Source of the DNA: a virus | Virus record (IMG/VR): IMGVR_UViG_3300013372_001618 | Span: 1-31,066 of that record | Direction: 5' to 3' (one strand) | DNA: 31,066 nt | In this document: positions 6,950 through 14,871 of the stretch, piece after piece | Numbering within the stretch: position 1 is the stretch's first letter | How the letters are laid out: each line of letters opens with the position of its first letter | Position numbers and translations under genes: made by a program | Notes under the pieces: model-generated | What the model was told of the DNA's origin: nothing | Databases searched by the model: none | The model's input: only the letters and a program-made list of their open reading frames with translations

Positions 6950-9075
6950 CTCCTGAAGAAGCCAATGACAAACACCTAATGACTCTTAAAGCCATTGCAG
7001 AGTATGCTAAACCTGCACAGCAAAAGAATCTTACTAGTGTACAAATAGACTATGCTATTAGAAAAACTAGATTAATGCTAGTGATACTGCCGCAATGGGC
7101 AGCAGAATTTCCGCCGTTTAATCTCTGTAGACTTAGCTCTGTTGTTAAAGAAGCAGGTTACGAAAGCCGTATCATTGATGCTAATATTAAAGGCTATCAA
7201 TACTATAAGAAACATATAGAAGATAAGATAAATTTTAAACTATGGGACCCAACAACAATCTGGCGTTGGGTCGGTGACAACTACAATGATATACATTCGT
7301 TAATTGAACCAATATTAAATGAATGTTTAGACTCCATTATAGAGTACAATCCCACTATAGTAGGATTTAGCATGTATCAAATGAATGAAGAGCCTACTAA
7401 ATGGATGGCTCAAGAACTTAAAAAACGTATGCCTCACGTTAAAATAGCAGTAGGTGGACCTAATGTACAAAAAGGATATTTTGTTAAACAACCTTACTAT
7501 GATTACGTAGTCAGTGGCGAAGGTGAAGAAGCTATCTTAACGATATTAGATGAGATCGAAAGCGGCCTAGGAGGCACTGATCAAAAGCATCTAAGTCAGC
7601 CGGAAGGACAGAGATTAAATCTTAACAACTTCCCCATGCCTGACTATGACACTATAGATTTTAATGAATATAAAATACCCAACGGCGTTACTACAGAATT
7701 AAGTAGAGGGTGCATTGCCAAGTGTACATTCTGTGAGGAAACACACTTTTGGAAGTATAGGCAGCGACAGGCTATAGATGCACTAACTGAGGTGGAATAC
7801 CTATACAACAAAAAAGGCACAACAGTCTTTTGGTTCATTGACAGTCTTGTAAACGGAAATCTAAAAGAACTTAGGGCATTTGCCAAAGGTGTTGTGGCCA
7901 AAGGACTAGACATCAAATGGACTGGATATGCTAGACATGATGGTCGTATGGATGTAGAATATTTGAAAGATTTATATGCCAGTGGATGCATGATGTTGAA
8001 CTACGGATCAGAAGCTGGCAGTCAAAATGTATTAGATAGTATGGCCAAAGGTGTCACTATTGCAGAGATGGAACAGAATTTTAGAGACGGCCATGCTATA
8101 GGAATCAAAGCAGCCACTAACTGGATTGTGGGATTTCCAACTGAAACATATCAAAACTATGCAGATACTATGACCATGCTATGGCGTGTTAGAGATATGA
8201 GCGTACATAATATGAGTACAGGTGTAGGATTTTTTAACGGCCCTGAAACTATTGTGGGGCAAAATCCAGAAAAGTTTAATATCTCAGATCATAAATATTT
8301 AGGTTATTGGATTAGTAAAGACTTTACTAAGGGCGGCAGTCATTTGCTCATGCGTGTAAAATGTATGAGTATCTTCCTTGATCAGATTATAGGCAACAGA
8401 GGTATTAACTATCCTCACAGACCTGCATTGGCCAGAGATCATTACACGATAAAATATATCAAACCTGGTATAGAAAAGGATGTTAACTACGAACAATTTG
8501 ATTACGATATAATCAAAACTGATATTAATCCTTATGCCGACTCTTTAGTAAACGAGATATGGCCATTGCTAAGGATGCTATGGAAGACACGTGGCGGCTA
8601 TACTGCTACTATTAAATTTAGTCCCGAATTAGACGATACAGAGTTTGGTCGTCATTTCGGCACTGGTCTATACACTGCCGAATTTAAGTTTACTATCTTA
8701 GAAAGAGGTAATTGGGCAGCTGATTTTAAATATAAATTTGTACAGAATGTTGAGCCGGATCAATATAGGACTGCTAATAGATGGGGTGCATTTTTTGCAC
8801 AAGATTATAGTAAGATGGAGGGCAATCCTGCTGCCCGTGCAAGACAACTGGCCAAGCCCGCATGGGGCAAAGATGGGCGAGGCGAAGTGGAATTTAATCA
8901 GTTAATCGATGAAGAAAAAGAATTAAATCGCACAATTGATTTTGGTTTTAACTATGCTTGGAAAGACACAGGTGACTGGAGCGACTATAGGAAGTATGAG
9001 ATTAGCATTCCAGGAGCAGATATTCCAAGAGTAGAGGAACACCCCTTAGTGTTCAAACCACTTATAAAACATTGA
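6946..9075 (+). CDS. B12-binding-domain radical SAM enzyme
   Basis: 709 residues. An N-terminal Rossmann-like region (about 40-200) has LMLVILPQW, IVGFSMYQMN, VGGPNV and YVVSGEGEEAI, the pattern of a cobalamin-binding domain placed before a radical SAM core. The classic DxHxxG is not obvious, so cobalamin may bind base-off without His or not at all. The core carries RGCIAKCTFC (CxxxCxxC) near residues 256-263, then the usual WFIDSL, GSEAGSQNVLD and GFPTET strands. A C-terminal extension of about 250 residues is unassigned. Known families of this architecture methylate or rearrange unactivated carbons. It is coupled to copy B by ATGA and converges with the minus-strand operon over 14 bp at its 3' end. 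Confidence 0.85.
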   Translation: MTPEEANDKHLMTLKAIAEYAKPAQQKNLTSVQIDYAIRKTRLMLVILPQWAAEFPPFNLCRLSSVVKEAGYESRIIDANIKGYQYYKKHIEDKINFKLWDPTTIWRWVGDNYNDIHSLIEPILNECLDSIIEYNPTIVGFSMYQMNEEPTKWMAQELKKRMPHVKIAVGGPNVQKGYFVKQPYYDYVVSGEGEEAILTILDEIESGLGGTDQKHLSQPEGQRLNLNNFPMPDYDTIDFNEYKIPNGVTTELSRGCIAKCTFCEETHFWKYRQRQAIDALTEVEYLYNKKGTTVFWFIDSLVNGNLKELRAFAKGVVAKGLDIKWTGYARHDGRMDVEYLKDLYASGCMMLNYGSEAGSQNVLDSMAKGVTIAEMEQNFRDGHAIGIKAATNWIVGFPTETYQNYADTMTMLWRVRDMSVHNMSTGVGFFNGPETIVGQNPEKFNISDHKYLGYWISKDFTKGGSHLLMRVKCMSIFLDQIIGNRGINYPHRPALARDHYTIKYIKPGIEKDVNYEQFDYDIIKTDINPYADSLVNEIWPLLRMLWKTRGGYTATIKFSPELDDTEFGRHFGTGLYTAEFKFTILERGNWAADFKYKFVQNVEPDQYRTANRWGAFFAQDYSKMEGNPAARARQLAKPAWGKDGRGEVEFNQLIDEEKELNRTIDFGFNYAWKDTGDWSDYRKYEISIPGADIPRVEEHPLVFKPLIKH

Positions 9076-10258
9076 GGTTTGTGTTGATCTTAAACCATTT
9101 TGTTATATGATGGTTGTGTGCTAACACTTCAGACATCTCATTATACATCTCTTGTAGTTCATCAATAGACTTGCTGTCAATTAGATCAATGACATCTAAT
9201 ATCTTTAACATGCGCCGTTCGTGATTTTCTTCAAGGTCATAACTTTCATCCCACCAACGATCAAAAGTGTTAAACCCAAAAGTTTTAAGATACTTTAAAC
9301 TGTAGGGAGGTGCTACAAGTATTAAAGGTAATTTTGCCCGTAAAGGGTTTAAAGTTTTTTCACTGATATTTGCAAATGGCTGCGCGAACCGTGTTTCATT
9401 GACTACTGCACAAAAACATTCTGCGTAACTGTTGATAAATTCAGTTGAGACAGGAGGTGCAACCTTACCAGGAATACACACAGAATTAAACTTGTCAACC
9501 GTTACAGAAGATGTATCCCTATCAATGTGTAGATTAGAATTTTCTAAGACAGCCGATCCTGCTACTAATTTTAAAAATCTCAATGGGTTAGAATTTTCTA
9601 ATTGATCTAAATCAAACCAAACATTTTCTCGAAGTTTATCAAACTCGCATTTGATATGCCAACTATAATTTCCTTCTATGTTAACTAGATGAGACATGGA
9701 AATGTGTCTATGAGTAGCGTATCTCCAATTTGAACACCAAAACTTTTTAGATATGTTGTGGTTAATAGTGTTGTATTTTGTAGGATGATTTAGGCTTCTT
9801 AAGAAGATATCAAAGCAGTGTAATTTTAAATTTGGATATTGGTCTTGTAGTAATTGTATCCCATACTCACAGGTATATACATTGATAAATTCAAGATTGT
9901 ACGCTACTCTAAATTTTTCAACACTGTCTAATTCATCACTTCTTATATCAGATATACTTTCATCACCTTTAAATTCACTGTAAAATGATCTATTGTGAAA
10001 TTCATTTGTTGATAATTTAAAACACAAAGGCTCAAAGAAATAAACATCTAGTGCAGATAATTTTGACTTAACTTCTAAATTATCAAATTCGTTGATAAAG
10101 TTAGTACCAGTATAGATAAAAGACGGAGTCTTGATGGTTTTAATATTTTTAAAGACATTCCATCTCAATTGAGAAACAGCCAAAAATCCCAAATGATCTT
10201 CTTGACCTGGAATGTTTACCCAATACAATCCCGGCGTGTATTCAAGATCTAAGTTCAT
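9062..10258 (-). CDS. GT-B-like glycosyltransferase family protein, copy C
   Basis: 398 residues, last gene of the minus-strand operon. It shares both blocks of copies A and B: KKFWCSNWRYATHRH near residue 170, and a C-terminal block with NETRF, ISEKTLNPL near residue 301, LPLILVA, then GFNTFDRWWDESYD. The last piece is the best-preserved version of the motif in the window. The N-terminal 160 residues show no recognisable fold. The start ATG overlaps the amidinotransferase stop by 4 nt. Its place beside an amidinotransferase and an aminotransferase suggests it transfers, or is built around, a modified sugar made by those genes; that is inference. The 3' end overlaps the B12 radical SAM gene by 14 bp. 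Confidence 0.6.
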   Translation of the reverse strand: MNLDLEYTPGLYWVNIPGQEDHLGFLAVSQLRWNVFKNIKTIKTPSFIYTGTNFINEFDNLEVKSKLSALDVYFFEPLCFKLSTNEFHNRSFYSEFKGDESISDIRSDELDSVEKFRVAYNLEFINVYTCEYGIQLLQDQYPNLKLHCFDIFLRSLNHPTKYNTINHNISKKFWCSNWRYATHRHISMSHLVNIEGNYSWHIKCEFDKLRENVWFDLDQLENSNPLRFLKLVAGSAVLENSNLHIDRDTSSVTVDKFNSVCIPGKVAPPVSTEFINSYAECFCAVVNETRFAQPFANISEKTLNPLRAKLPLILVAPPYSLKYLKTFGFNTFDRWWDESYDLEENHERRMLKILDVIDLIDSKSIDELQEMYNEMSEVLAHNHHITKWFKINTNLNVL

Positions 10259-11214
10259 GATTCTCTAATTAAATCCAATGTTACACAATGAAAACATCCG
10301 CCTAATGTCCTACTATGACGCATGGGCAACATAGCGCATTCTATTCCGTATTTTTCTAATTCTACTCTAAGATTATGTTGATGTTCTTCAACTATAACAA
10401 GGCTTGGACTAACACTTAATAAATTTACATTAATCCATTTAGATGAATTACACCATCCAGGATAATGCCCAACATCAACAGGTTCAGGAGAAAATATAAC
10501 GTCCCAGTCCTGAAATGCCCTGGGCAACATATCTTTACTCTTAACTCTGCTAGGATTTACCAGCATGAGTCCTTCTCTTAGGAAGGCCACGGTACTGTCA
10601 ATGTGCATATAACTATAAACATTTTCTAATGTATGCACGGGAACATTTAGTAACTCTTGAAGATACTGAGCACCATTTTTGTTACCACTGTTTGAAACCA
10701 AATACATTAGTTTGTCATTGGCTTTAATAACATTGGCAGCATCAAACTTTGGATGATGATTTTGTAAGGCTAGTACCTCTGGATCGCCGAGACATTCTAG
10801 ATTGTACATGTCATCGCCTTGATAATTAGGTACCACATGTATATTTTCTAAATGTTCAGCATAGGCTAGATACTCATTTTCACGGGCACGTAGACTCATA
10901 GGGGCTGCAACTGCCTTATTGCCGTAGGCTATTATAGTATCTCTTGGACAATAATTGTAGTACTTTACAGGCTCTCTATGTGGGCGAACCACTTCTACAC
11001 TGCACGACTTTAGAAAATTACTCAGCGTTTCTAAATCTTCATTTGCTTCATCTATTACTTGTGTTGGATATTGCCCTTGATGAATAGTGGATTCATCTTT
11101 TACATCAGCATAGTTTACTGTGCGTAGACTAATATCTAAAGAGGGAATTGTTGCATAATCAGCAACTCCAACTACTACTTTTTTAAGGGTATCCCATTCG
11201 TTTAAAGCATTCAT
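10255..11214 (-). CDS. Glycine/inosamine-type amidinotransferase
   Basis: 319 residues from the ATG at 11214; the longer frame would start at a TTG at 11226. The match to the GATM/StrB family is strong: YCPRDTII near residues 88-95, FDAAN with catalytic Asp158, YMHIDST with catalytic His204, SSKWINVN near 257-264, and TLGGCFHC with nucleophile Cys310. All three catalytic residues are present. The family moves an amidino group from arginine to an amine, giving guanidinoacetate (GATM) or guanidino-inositols (StrB). The acceptor cannot be read here. The ATG begins one base after the previous stop, preceded by GGATTTTAAA. Neighbouring aminotransferase and glycosyltransferase-like genes make an amino-sugar acceptor plausible. 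Confidence 0.88.
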   Translation of the reverse strand: MNALNEWDTLKKVVVGVADYATIPSLDISLRTVNYADVKDESTIHQGQYPTQVIDEANEDLETLSNFLKSCSVEVVRPHREPVKYYNYCPRDTIIAYGNKAVAAPMSLRARENEYLAYAEHLENIHVVPNYQGDDMYNLECLGDPEVLALQNHHPKFDAANVIKANDKLMYLVSNSGNKNGAQYLQELLNVPVHTLENVYSYMHIDSTVAFLREGLMLVNPSRVKSKDMLPRAFQDWDVIFSPEPVDVGHYPGWCNSSKWINVNLLSVSPSLVIVEEHQHNLRVELEKYGIECAMLPMRHSRTLGGCFHCVTLDLIRES

Positions 11215-11215
11215 T

Positions 11216-11971
11216 TTAAAATCCAACTGGTTGTCTGTAGTGCAAATTATATTTTTCTTTAATCATTGTAGTAATTATAGGAGCTAAGTCTTTATTTTTC
11301 GGTAAAGGAATCATGTCAATGATGTCTTGGTGTATGCCGTGGCAAATATCCACTGTTTGATAATTCATCTCTAAATTTAAACTAGGGTATACTTGATCTC
11401 TTAAAAAATTTAAATGATGTAATACTGTAGGATGATCATCATATTGATATTGGCCAAACGCTTCAGTTCTATTGTAATCAAAAATAGTGTCAGTAGGGAT
11501 AAATTCTTTATAAAACTTAAACAATTTATTTTCTTTTTCTGTTAGATCTCTAGCATTACTTTCAAATTTTAATAAAGGTGTTACATTACTTTGAAAAGGA
11601 ATTTTGTACATCTTATTTGCAGATATGATTGCTGTGGAATTTTTTATAATATCGTTTTCAAGAGACCAGTATTTGCTAATAAATTTCCTATCATAAAATT
11701 CTTCATGAAAAATATTCCCGTGTGTTTGCCAGTGTCTAATGTAACGATCTTCTCTATGCCAATGACTCCATAAAACAATTACTAAATCATCTTCTGTAAT
11801 AGTATTCCTGAGATCGCATTCAACAAGTCTATGAAATATTCCTACATTACCTATTCCGCTCATGCCCCAGTTTTCACTAGGCACACCTAGGTCCCAAGCC
11901 ATTATATCTGCCCATGTAGGCCATCCAAATCTTGTAAACGAACAACCAAAAGTAAAAAGTCTCTTATACAT
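11216..11971 (-). CDS. SGNH/GDSL hydrolase-like protein, second copy
   Basis: 251 residues with SGNH-type blocks: FTFGCSFTRFG near residues 6-16 (serine nucleophile position), NWGMSGIGNVG near residue 34 (oxyanion glycine), LWSHWHRED near residue 67 in place of block III, and YDDHPTVLHHLNF (Asp and His of block V). Block V here keeps Asp-x-His more faithfully than in the related protein at 2200-3018. It could remove or transfer an acyl group on a glycan. The start overlaps the aminotransferase-like stop by 8 nt, and the stop sits one base before the amidinotransferase ATG, so it belongs to the same transcript. Confidence 0.68.
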   Translation of the reverse strand: MYKRLFTFGCSFTRFGWPTWADIMAWDLGVPSENWGMSGIGNVGIFHRLVECDLRNTITEDDLVIVLWSHWHREDRYIRHWQTHGNIFHEEFYDRKFISKYWSLENDIIKNSTAIISANKMYKIPFQSNVTPLLKFESNARDLTEKENKLFKFYKEFIPTDTIFDYNRTEAFGQYQYDDHPTVLHHLNFLRDQVYPSLNLEMNYQTVDICHGIHQDIIDMIPLPKNKDLAPIITTMIKEKYNLHYRQPVGF

Positions 11972-12554
11972 TGAATACCTTCATTTTAGGGAGATATGGA
12001 TAATCGTTGTAACTCCAAGATGTCGGAGTAGAATTTATAGCAGTTGGCAACTTTTCTAACCCTAGTTGAGCAGTTTCGGGTGTCATATAATAATGATAAC
12101 CCATTGTTTCAATATCCTGCATTGCCCAAGGCTTATCTGATGTTCTTCCATCGTAACACAATTTCTTTAATGTTGTATACGCATCTTGGTTATCTGTTAA
12201 GATTGCGCCGCCTCGTACAAGATTAAGATGTTTTTTATACTGGAAACTTAGACACATCAATGTGTTGGGAATGTAACCTTTTTCTTTCCAATAGACCGCG
12301 GCATCTATGATATTTGTATTGCCTAAATAATAATAGTCCTGCCATTTAACTTCTTCAAAGGCCCATTTGATTCCTAACTTTTCAAATGTAAAAGGAAGAG
12401 ACACGTAGGTCTGAGAGGGACAAGTGGCTGCTAGAACTTTATTATATCTTAATGACAGCTCAATAGCATGGGTGCAACAATCTACAGCAACGGCAAATGT
12501 AGACCCATAAAATTTAGCAATAGCTTTTTCAAACTCATCAACTTTATTAAACAT
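11964..12554 (-). CDS. Short DegT/DnrJ/EryC1/StrS aminotransferase-like protein
   Basis: 196 residues, about half the usual 370-400. The large-domain features of the family are present in order: FEKAIAKFYGS near residue 8, a THAIELSL stretch near 28 replacing the usual SGTaAL, CPSQTYVS near 45, IIDAA with Asp84 (pairs with the PLP ring nitrogen), then LSFQYKKHL with Lys107 or Lys108 as candidate Schiff-base lysine, and RGGAIL. The normal C-terminal small domain is absent; the next gene already overlaps, so it has not merely shifted frame. I prefer the ATG at 12554, which overlaps the upstream gene by 8 nt, to a TTG at 12593. It could be a minimal sugar aminotransferase or a PLP-binding partner. 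Confidence 0.72.
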   Translation of the reverse strand: MFNKVDEFEKAIAKFYGSTFAVAVDCCTHAIELSLRYNKVLAATCPSQTYVSLPFTFEKLGIKWAFEEVKWQDYYYLGNTNIIDAAVYWKEKGYIPNTLMCLSFQYKKHLNLVRGGAILTDNQDAYTTLKKLCYDGRTSDKPWAMQDIETMGYHYYMTPETAQLGLEKLPTAINSTPTSWSYNDYPYLPKMKVFNV

Positions 12555-13050
12555 TTTTTGTAAAAGTAACTTGTGCAGTGTACCTAGGTTCAAGTCCTAT
12601 GTTGGCTGCTAGATGGGGAGTATCGTATTGCCATATAATATAGTCACCTGCTGACCATTTAGTAAAAGGAGTATCGTCAACTTCTAATATGTGCCCGGAC
12701 CTCCAATCTTCTAAAAATACTATAGCTCTATAAATTGTAGTAGGATCTGTAATATTATGTACATTAATATAGGTTTTGTAACTATCACTGTGTCGTGGCA
12801 GCAAATCTCCGGTACTCATTTTAAGAAAATTAACACCTACATTTGTGCCGCCAAATAGTGTGAAGAAAGGTTCAGCCCAATCTGGCATGATATTTTTCAT
12901 ATCATATATTCCGCCCACTGAATCTCTCTCAGAATATCCTAAAGATTTCCACAGTTCTAAATCTTTAGGATTGTTAAACTGTGCATCTCGATATGTAAGT
13001 AGGGCATGTTTATCGCCCCAGAATGGTTTAATCAGACCCGTCTCAAACAA
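12547..13050 (-). CDS. 2-oxoglutarate/Fe(II) oxygenase-like protein
   Basis: 167 residues of double-stranded beta-helix type. A candidate facial triad is visible: His87 and Asp89 in PRHSDSY, then His146 in DTPHLAAN, with Arg156 in EPRYTAQ as candidate 2-oxoglutarate carboxylate binder. The arrangement recalls aspartyl/asparaginyl or prolyl hydroxylases and small phage 2OG oxygenases. It would hydroxylate an unknown substrate using iron, oxygen and 2-oxoglutarate. The start is a TTG at 13050, supported by GGAG seven bases upstream; no in-frame ATG precedes it. It is the first gene of the five-gene minus-strand operon, with overlaps or 1-nt gaps throughout. Confidence 0.72.
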   Translation of the reverse strand: MFETGLIKPFWGDKHALLTYRDAQFNNPKDLELWKSLGYSERDSVGGIYDMKNIMPDWAEPFFTLFGGTNVGVNFLKMSTGDLLPRHSDSYKTYINVHNITDPTTIYRAIVFLEDWRSGHILEVDDTPFTKWSAGDYIIWQYDTPHLAANIGLEPRYTAQVTFTKNV

Positions 13051-13057
13051 AATGTCT

Positions 13058-13061
13058 CTCC
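13058..13061 (-). promoter_or_regulatory. Ribosome binding site deciding a TTG start
   Basis: GGAG on the minus strand lies 7 nt before the TTG at 13050. An in-frame ATT would be only 4 nt away, and a stop (TAG) closes the frame further upstream with no ATG between. Confidence 0.6.
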
Positions 13062-13086
13062 AATAAATATGCTACTATTATTTATT
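13062..13086. promoter_or_regulatory. Possible divergent late-type promoters
   Basis: Between two divergent operons, AATAAATA occurs on the plus strand (13062-13069) and on the minus strand (13086-13079). Each has 7 of 8 bases of the T4 late motif TATAAATA. The minus copy sits about 29 nt before the TTG at 13050. The region is AT-rich, so chance matches are likely. Confidence 0.3.
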
Positions 13087-13127
13087 TGAGGAACCTATGC
13101 GAATAATTTTTATCAATGTGAGAATGT

Positions 13128-13886
13128 GTGAAAATAATACTAGTAACTGGCGGATTTGACCCCCTACATTCTGGACACATTTCCTATTTCGAAGCTGCTA
13201 AACGGTTAGGAAATAAGCTAGTAGTAGGACTAAATTCAGATGCGTGGCTCGAACGTAAAAAGGGTCGGGCTTTCATGCCCTTTGAAGAACGACAACGTAT
13301 TATACAAAGTCTTCATATGGTAGATATGGTTATAGATTTTGATGATAATGATGGCACTGCCTGTGATGCCATTGCTAAAGTTCGCCTACATTACCCTATG
13401 AAATATGTAAAAGTAATCTTTGCCAACGGCGGTGATCGTACAGCAAACAATATACCTGAGATGACTGTACCAAATGTTGAGTTTGTATTTGGTGTAGGTG
13501 GTGAAAATAAAATCAATTCAAGTAGCTGGATCTTAGATGAATGGCGGTCTCCTAAAACAGAACGACCGTGGGGATATTATCGAGTATTACATGAGGTCCC
13601 TGGAACTAAAGTAAAAGAACTTACAGTCATGCCTGGACAAAGTCTAAGCCTACAACGCCATAAAAACAGACATGAGATTTGGCATGTAGCAGAAGGCAAA
13701 TGTGCAGTTGAACAACGTATGTCTAGCGGTTATATTTTGCCAACAGTTAATTTAGAAAAATACAGTCAAATCAATATACCAATTAACAATTGGCATAGAC
13801 TGTATAATCCATTTGAGGAACCTTGCAAGATCATCGAAATACAATACGGCAAGTCTTGTGATGAAGAAGATATCGAACGGATTTAA
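13128..13886 (+). CDS. Cytidylyltransferase fused to mannose-6-phosphate-isomerase-type cupin
   Basis: 252 residues in two domains. Residues 1-135 are a nucleotidyltransferase of the RfaE/TagD type: GGFDPLHSGH with HxGH at His14-His17, VVGLNSD, then an ANGGDRT strand where such enzymes carry the second nucleotide-binding motif. Residues 143-252 are a type II phosphomannose isomerase cupin: ERPWGYY, PGQSLSLQRHKNRHEIW with metal-binding histidines, VAEGKCAV and NWHRLYNP. Together they suggest making an NDP-activated polyol or sugar. The start is a GTG with a stop upstream in frame, so no earlier start is possible. It is followed by an epimerase gene 33 bases on. The fusion of these two domains is unusual to me. 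Confidence 0.85.
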   Translation: MKIILVTGGFDPLHSGHISYFEAAKRLGNKLVVGLNSDAWLERKKGRAFMPFEERQRIIQSLHMVDMVIDFDDNDGTACDAIAKVRLHYPMKYVKVIFANGGDRTANNIPEMTVPNVEFVFGVGGENKINSSSWILDEWRSPKTERPWGYYRVLHEVPGTKVKELTVMPGQSLSLQRHKNRHEIWHVAEGKCAVEQRMSSGYILPTVNLEKYSQINIPINNWHRLYNPFEEPCKIIEIQYGKSCDEEDIERI

Positions 13887-13919
13887 TTAAAGCTATATAT
13901 AATATAAAGGACTATTAAC

Positions 13920-14846
13920 ATGCAAAAAATTCTTATCACTGGCCTGTCAGGATTCATTGGCGGCTATCTTAAAGACCGTTTAGAATCAAAATATCAAATT
14001 TTTGATCTTGATCGAGACCTATTAGACAAAGAAGGTATCGATCAACGCCTACAAGAAGTTGATCCCGATTTTATTATTCACCTGGCTGCAAGAACTGAAG
14101 TAGAAAAAAGTTTTTATGAGCAAACAAGTTTCAGTAGTGTTAACTATGTTGGCACTGTCAACATGATTGAATCAGCTAGGCATTTAAAAAATTTAAAATT
14201 ATTTGTTTTTAGCAGTACTATGGAGACCTACGGCTGGCAACCCGAAAGCGATTTGATTCGTGACGGCCAAGAATATACACTGCCTGTCTTCACAGAAGAA
14301 ACTAGGCAACATCCAAATGCTCCATATGCTGTGGCCAAGGTGGGATGTGAATTATATCTAGAATATGCACAACGGTCATTTAACTTTCCATTCTGTGCAT
14401 TCAGACAGACTAATAGCTATGGACGTAAAGATAATGATTTCTTTGTAGTAGAACAGATTATTTCACAAATGTTAAAAAATCCCAATGAAATTAATCTAGG
14501 TTATGGAGAACCATATCGTAACTTCCTTTGGATTGACGACTTAATTCGGTTATATGAAACAGTAATCGACAAACATGAGCAAGCTCGTGGAGAAATCTTC
14601 TGCACCGGTCCAAATAATGCTCTTAAAATCAAAGACCTTGTTGACAAGATAGCCAAGAAAATTGATTGGGATGGACAGGTTAATTGGAACACTAAGCCAA
14701 AGAGGGACGGAGAAATTTGGGTACTAAACTCTAGCCCTGCCAAAGCAGAACGACTGCTAGGATGGAAACCAGAAATGGATTTGGACACCGGGTTGGATCT
14801 TACTATCCAAATCTGGAGAGAAAAACTTCTAACCAAAATTGCTTGA
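13920..14846 (+). CDS. NAD(P)-dependent nucleotide-sugar epimerase/dehydratase
   Basis: 308 residues of the extended short-chain dehydrogenase family. The N-terminal GLSGFIGGYL (residues 8-17) holds the GxxGxxG dinucleotide motif, followed by HLAARTEVEKS, FSSTMETYG (active-site Ser/Thr) and YAVAK (catalytic Tyr-x3-Lys near residues 137-141). A FLWIDDLIRLY segment and a terminal GWKPEMDLDTGL segment are typical of GalE/GMD-like enzymes. It would epimerise or dehydrate an NDP-sugar, probably one activated by the upstream fusion protein. A TAAAGG ribosome site at about 13905-13910 precedes the ATG. The exact reaction is not readable. The TGA stop overlaps the -35 box of the next promoter. Confidence 0.9.
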   Translation: MQKILITGLSGFIGGYLKDRLESKYQIFDLDRDLLDKEGIDQRLQEVDPDFIIHLAARTEVEKSFYEQTSFSSVNYVGTVNMIESARHLKNLKLFVFSSTMETYGWQPESDLIRDGQEYTLPVFTEETRQHPNAPYAVAKVGCELYLEYAQRSFNFPFCAFRQTNSYGRKDNDFFVVEQIISQMLKNPNEINLGYGEPYRNFLWIDDLIRLYETVIDKHEQARGEIFCTGPNNALKIKDLVDKIAKKIDWDGQVNWNTKPKRDGEIWVLNSSPAKAERLLGWKPEMDLDTGLDLTIQIWREKLLTKIA

Positions 14847-14871
14847 CTTCCTGTTAAATTGGTGTTATAAT
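14843..14871 (+). promoter_or_regulatory. Consensus sigma70-type promoter with extended -10
   Basis: TTGACT (14843-14848) and TATAAT (14866-14871) are separated by exactly 17 bp, with TG one base before the -10. A 7-bp inverted repeat, TGTTAAA (14852-14858) and TTTAACA (14882-14888), is centred on the -10 box and could be an operator. This is the best promoter in the window and drives the 393-aa gene. Confidence 0.82.

Noticed and set aside
8293-8300. CATAAATA late-promoter-like match
   Set aside because: It is inside the B12 radical SAM coding sequence, not upstream of any start, and differs from the consensus at the first base.
11216-12554. Frameshift splitting a full-length DegT aminotransferase
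   Set aside because: The sequence after the short gene encodes an SGNH-like protein in another frame, with no trace of a DegT small domain.
12555-12593. TTG start extending the aminotransferase-like gene
   Set aside because: It would overlap the upstream gene by 47 nt; the ATG at 12554 gives the 8-nt overlap typical of this operon.
12580-12605. tRNA-like T-arm (TAGG-TTCAAGT-CCTA)
   Set aside because: No D-arm, anticodon arm or acceptor stem fits around it, and it lies within the coding sequence of the oxygenase-like gene.
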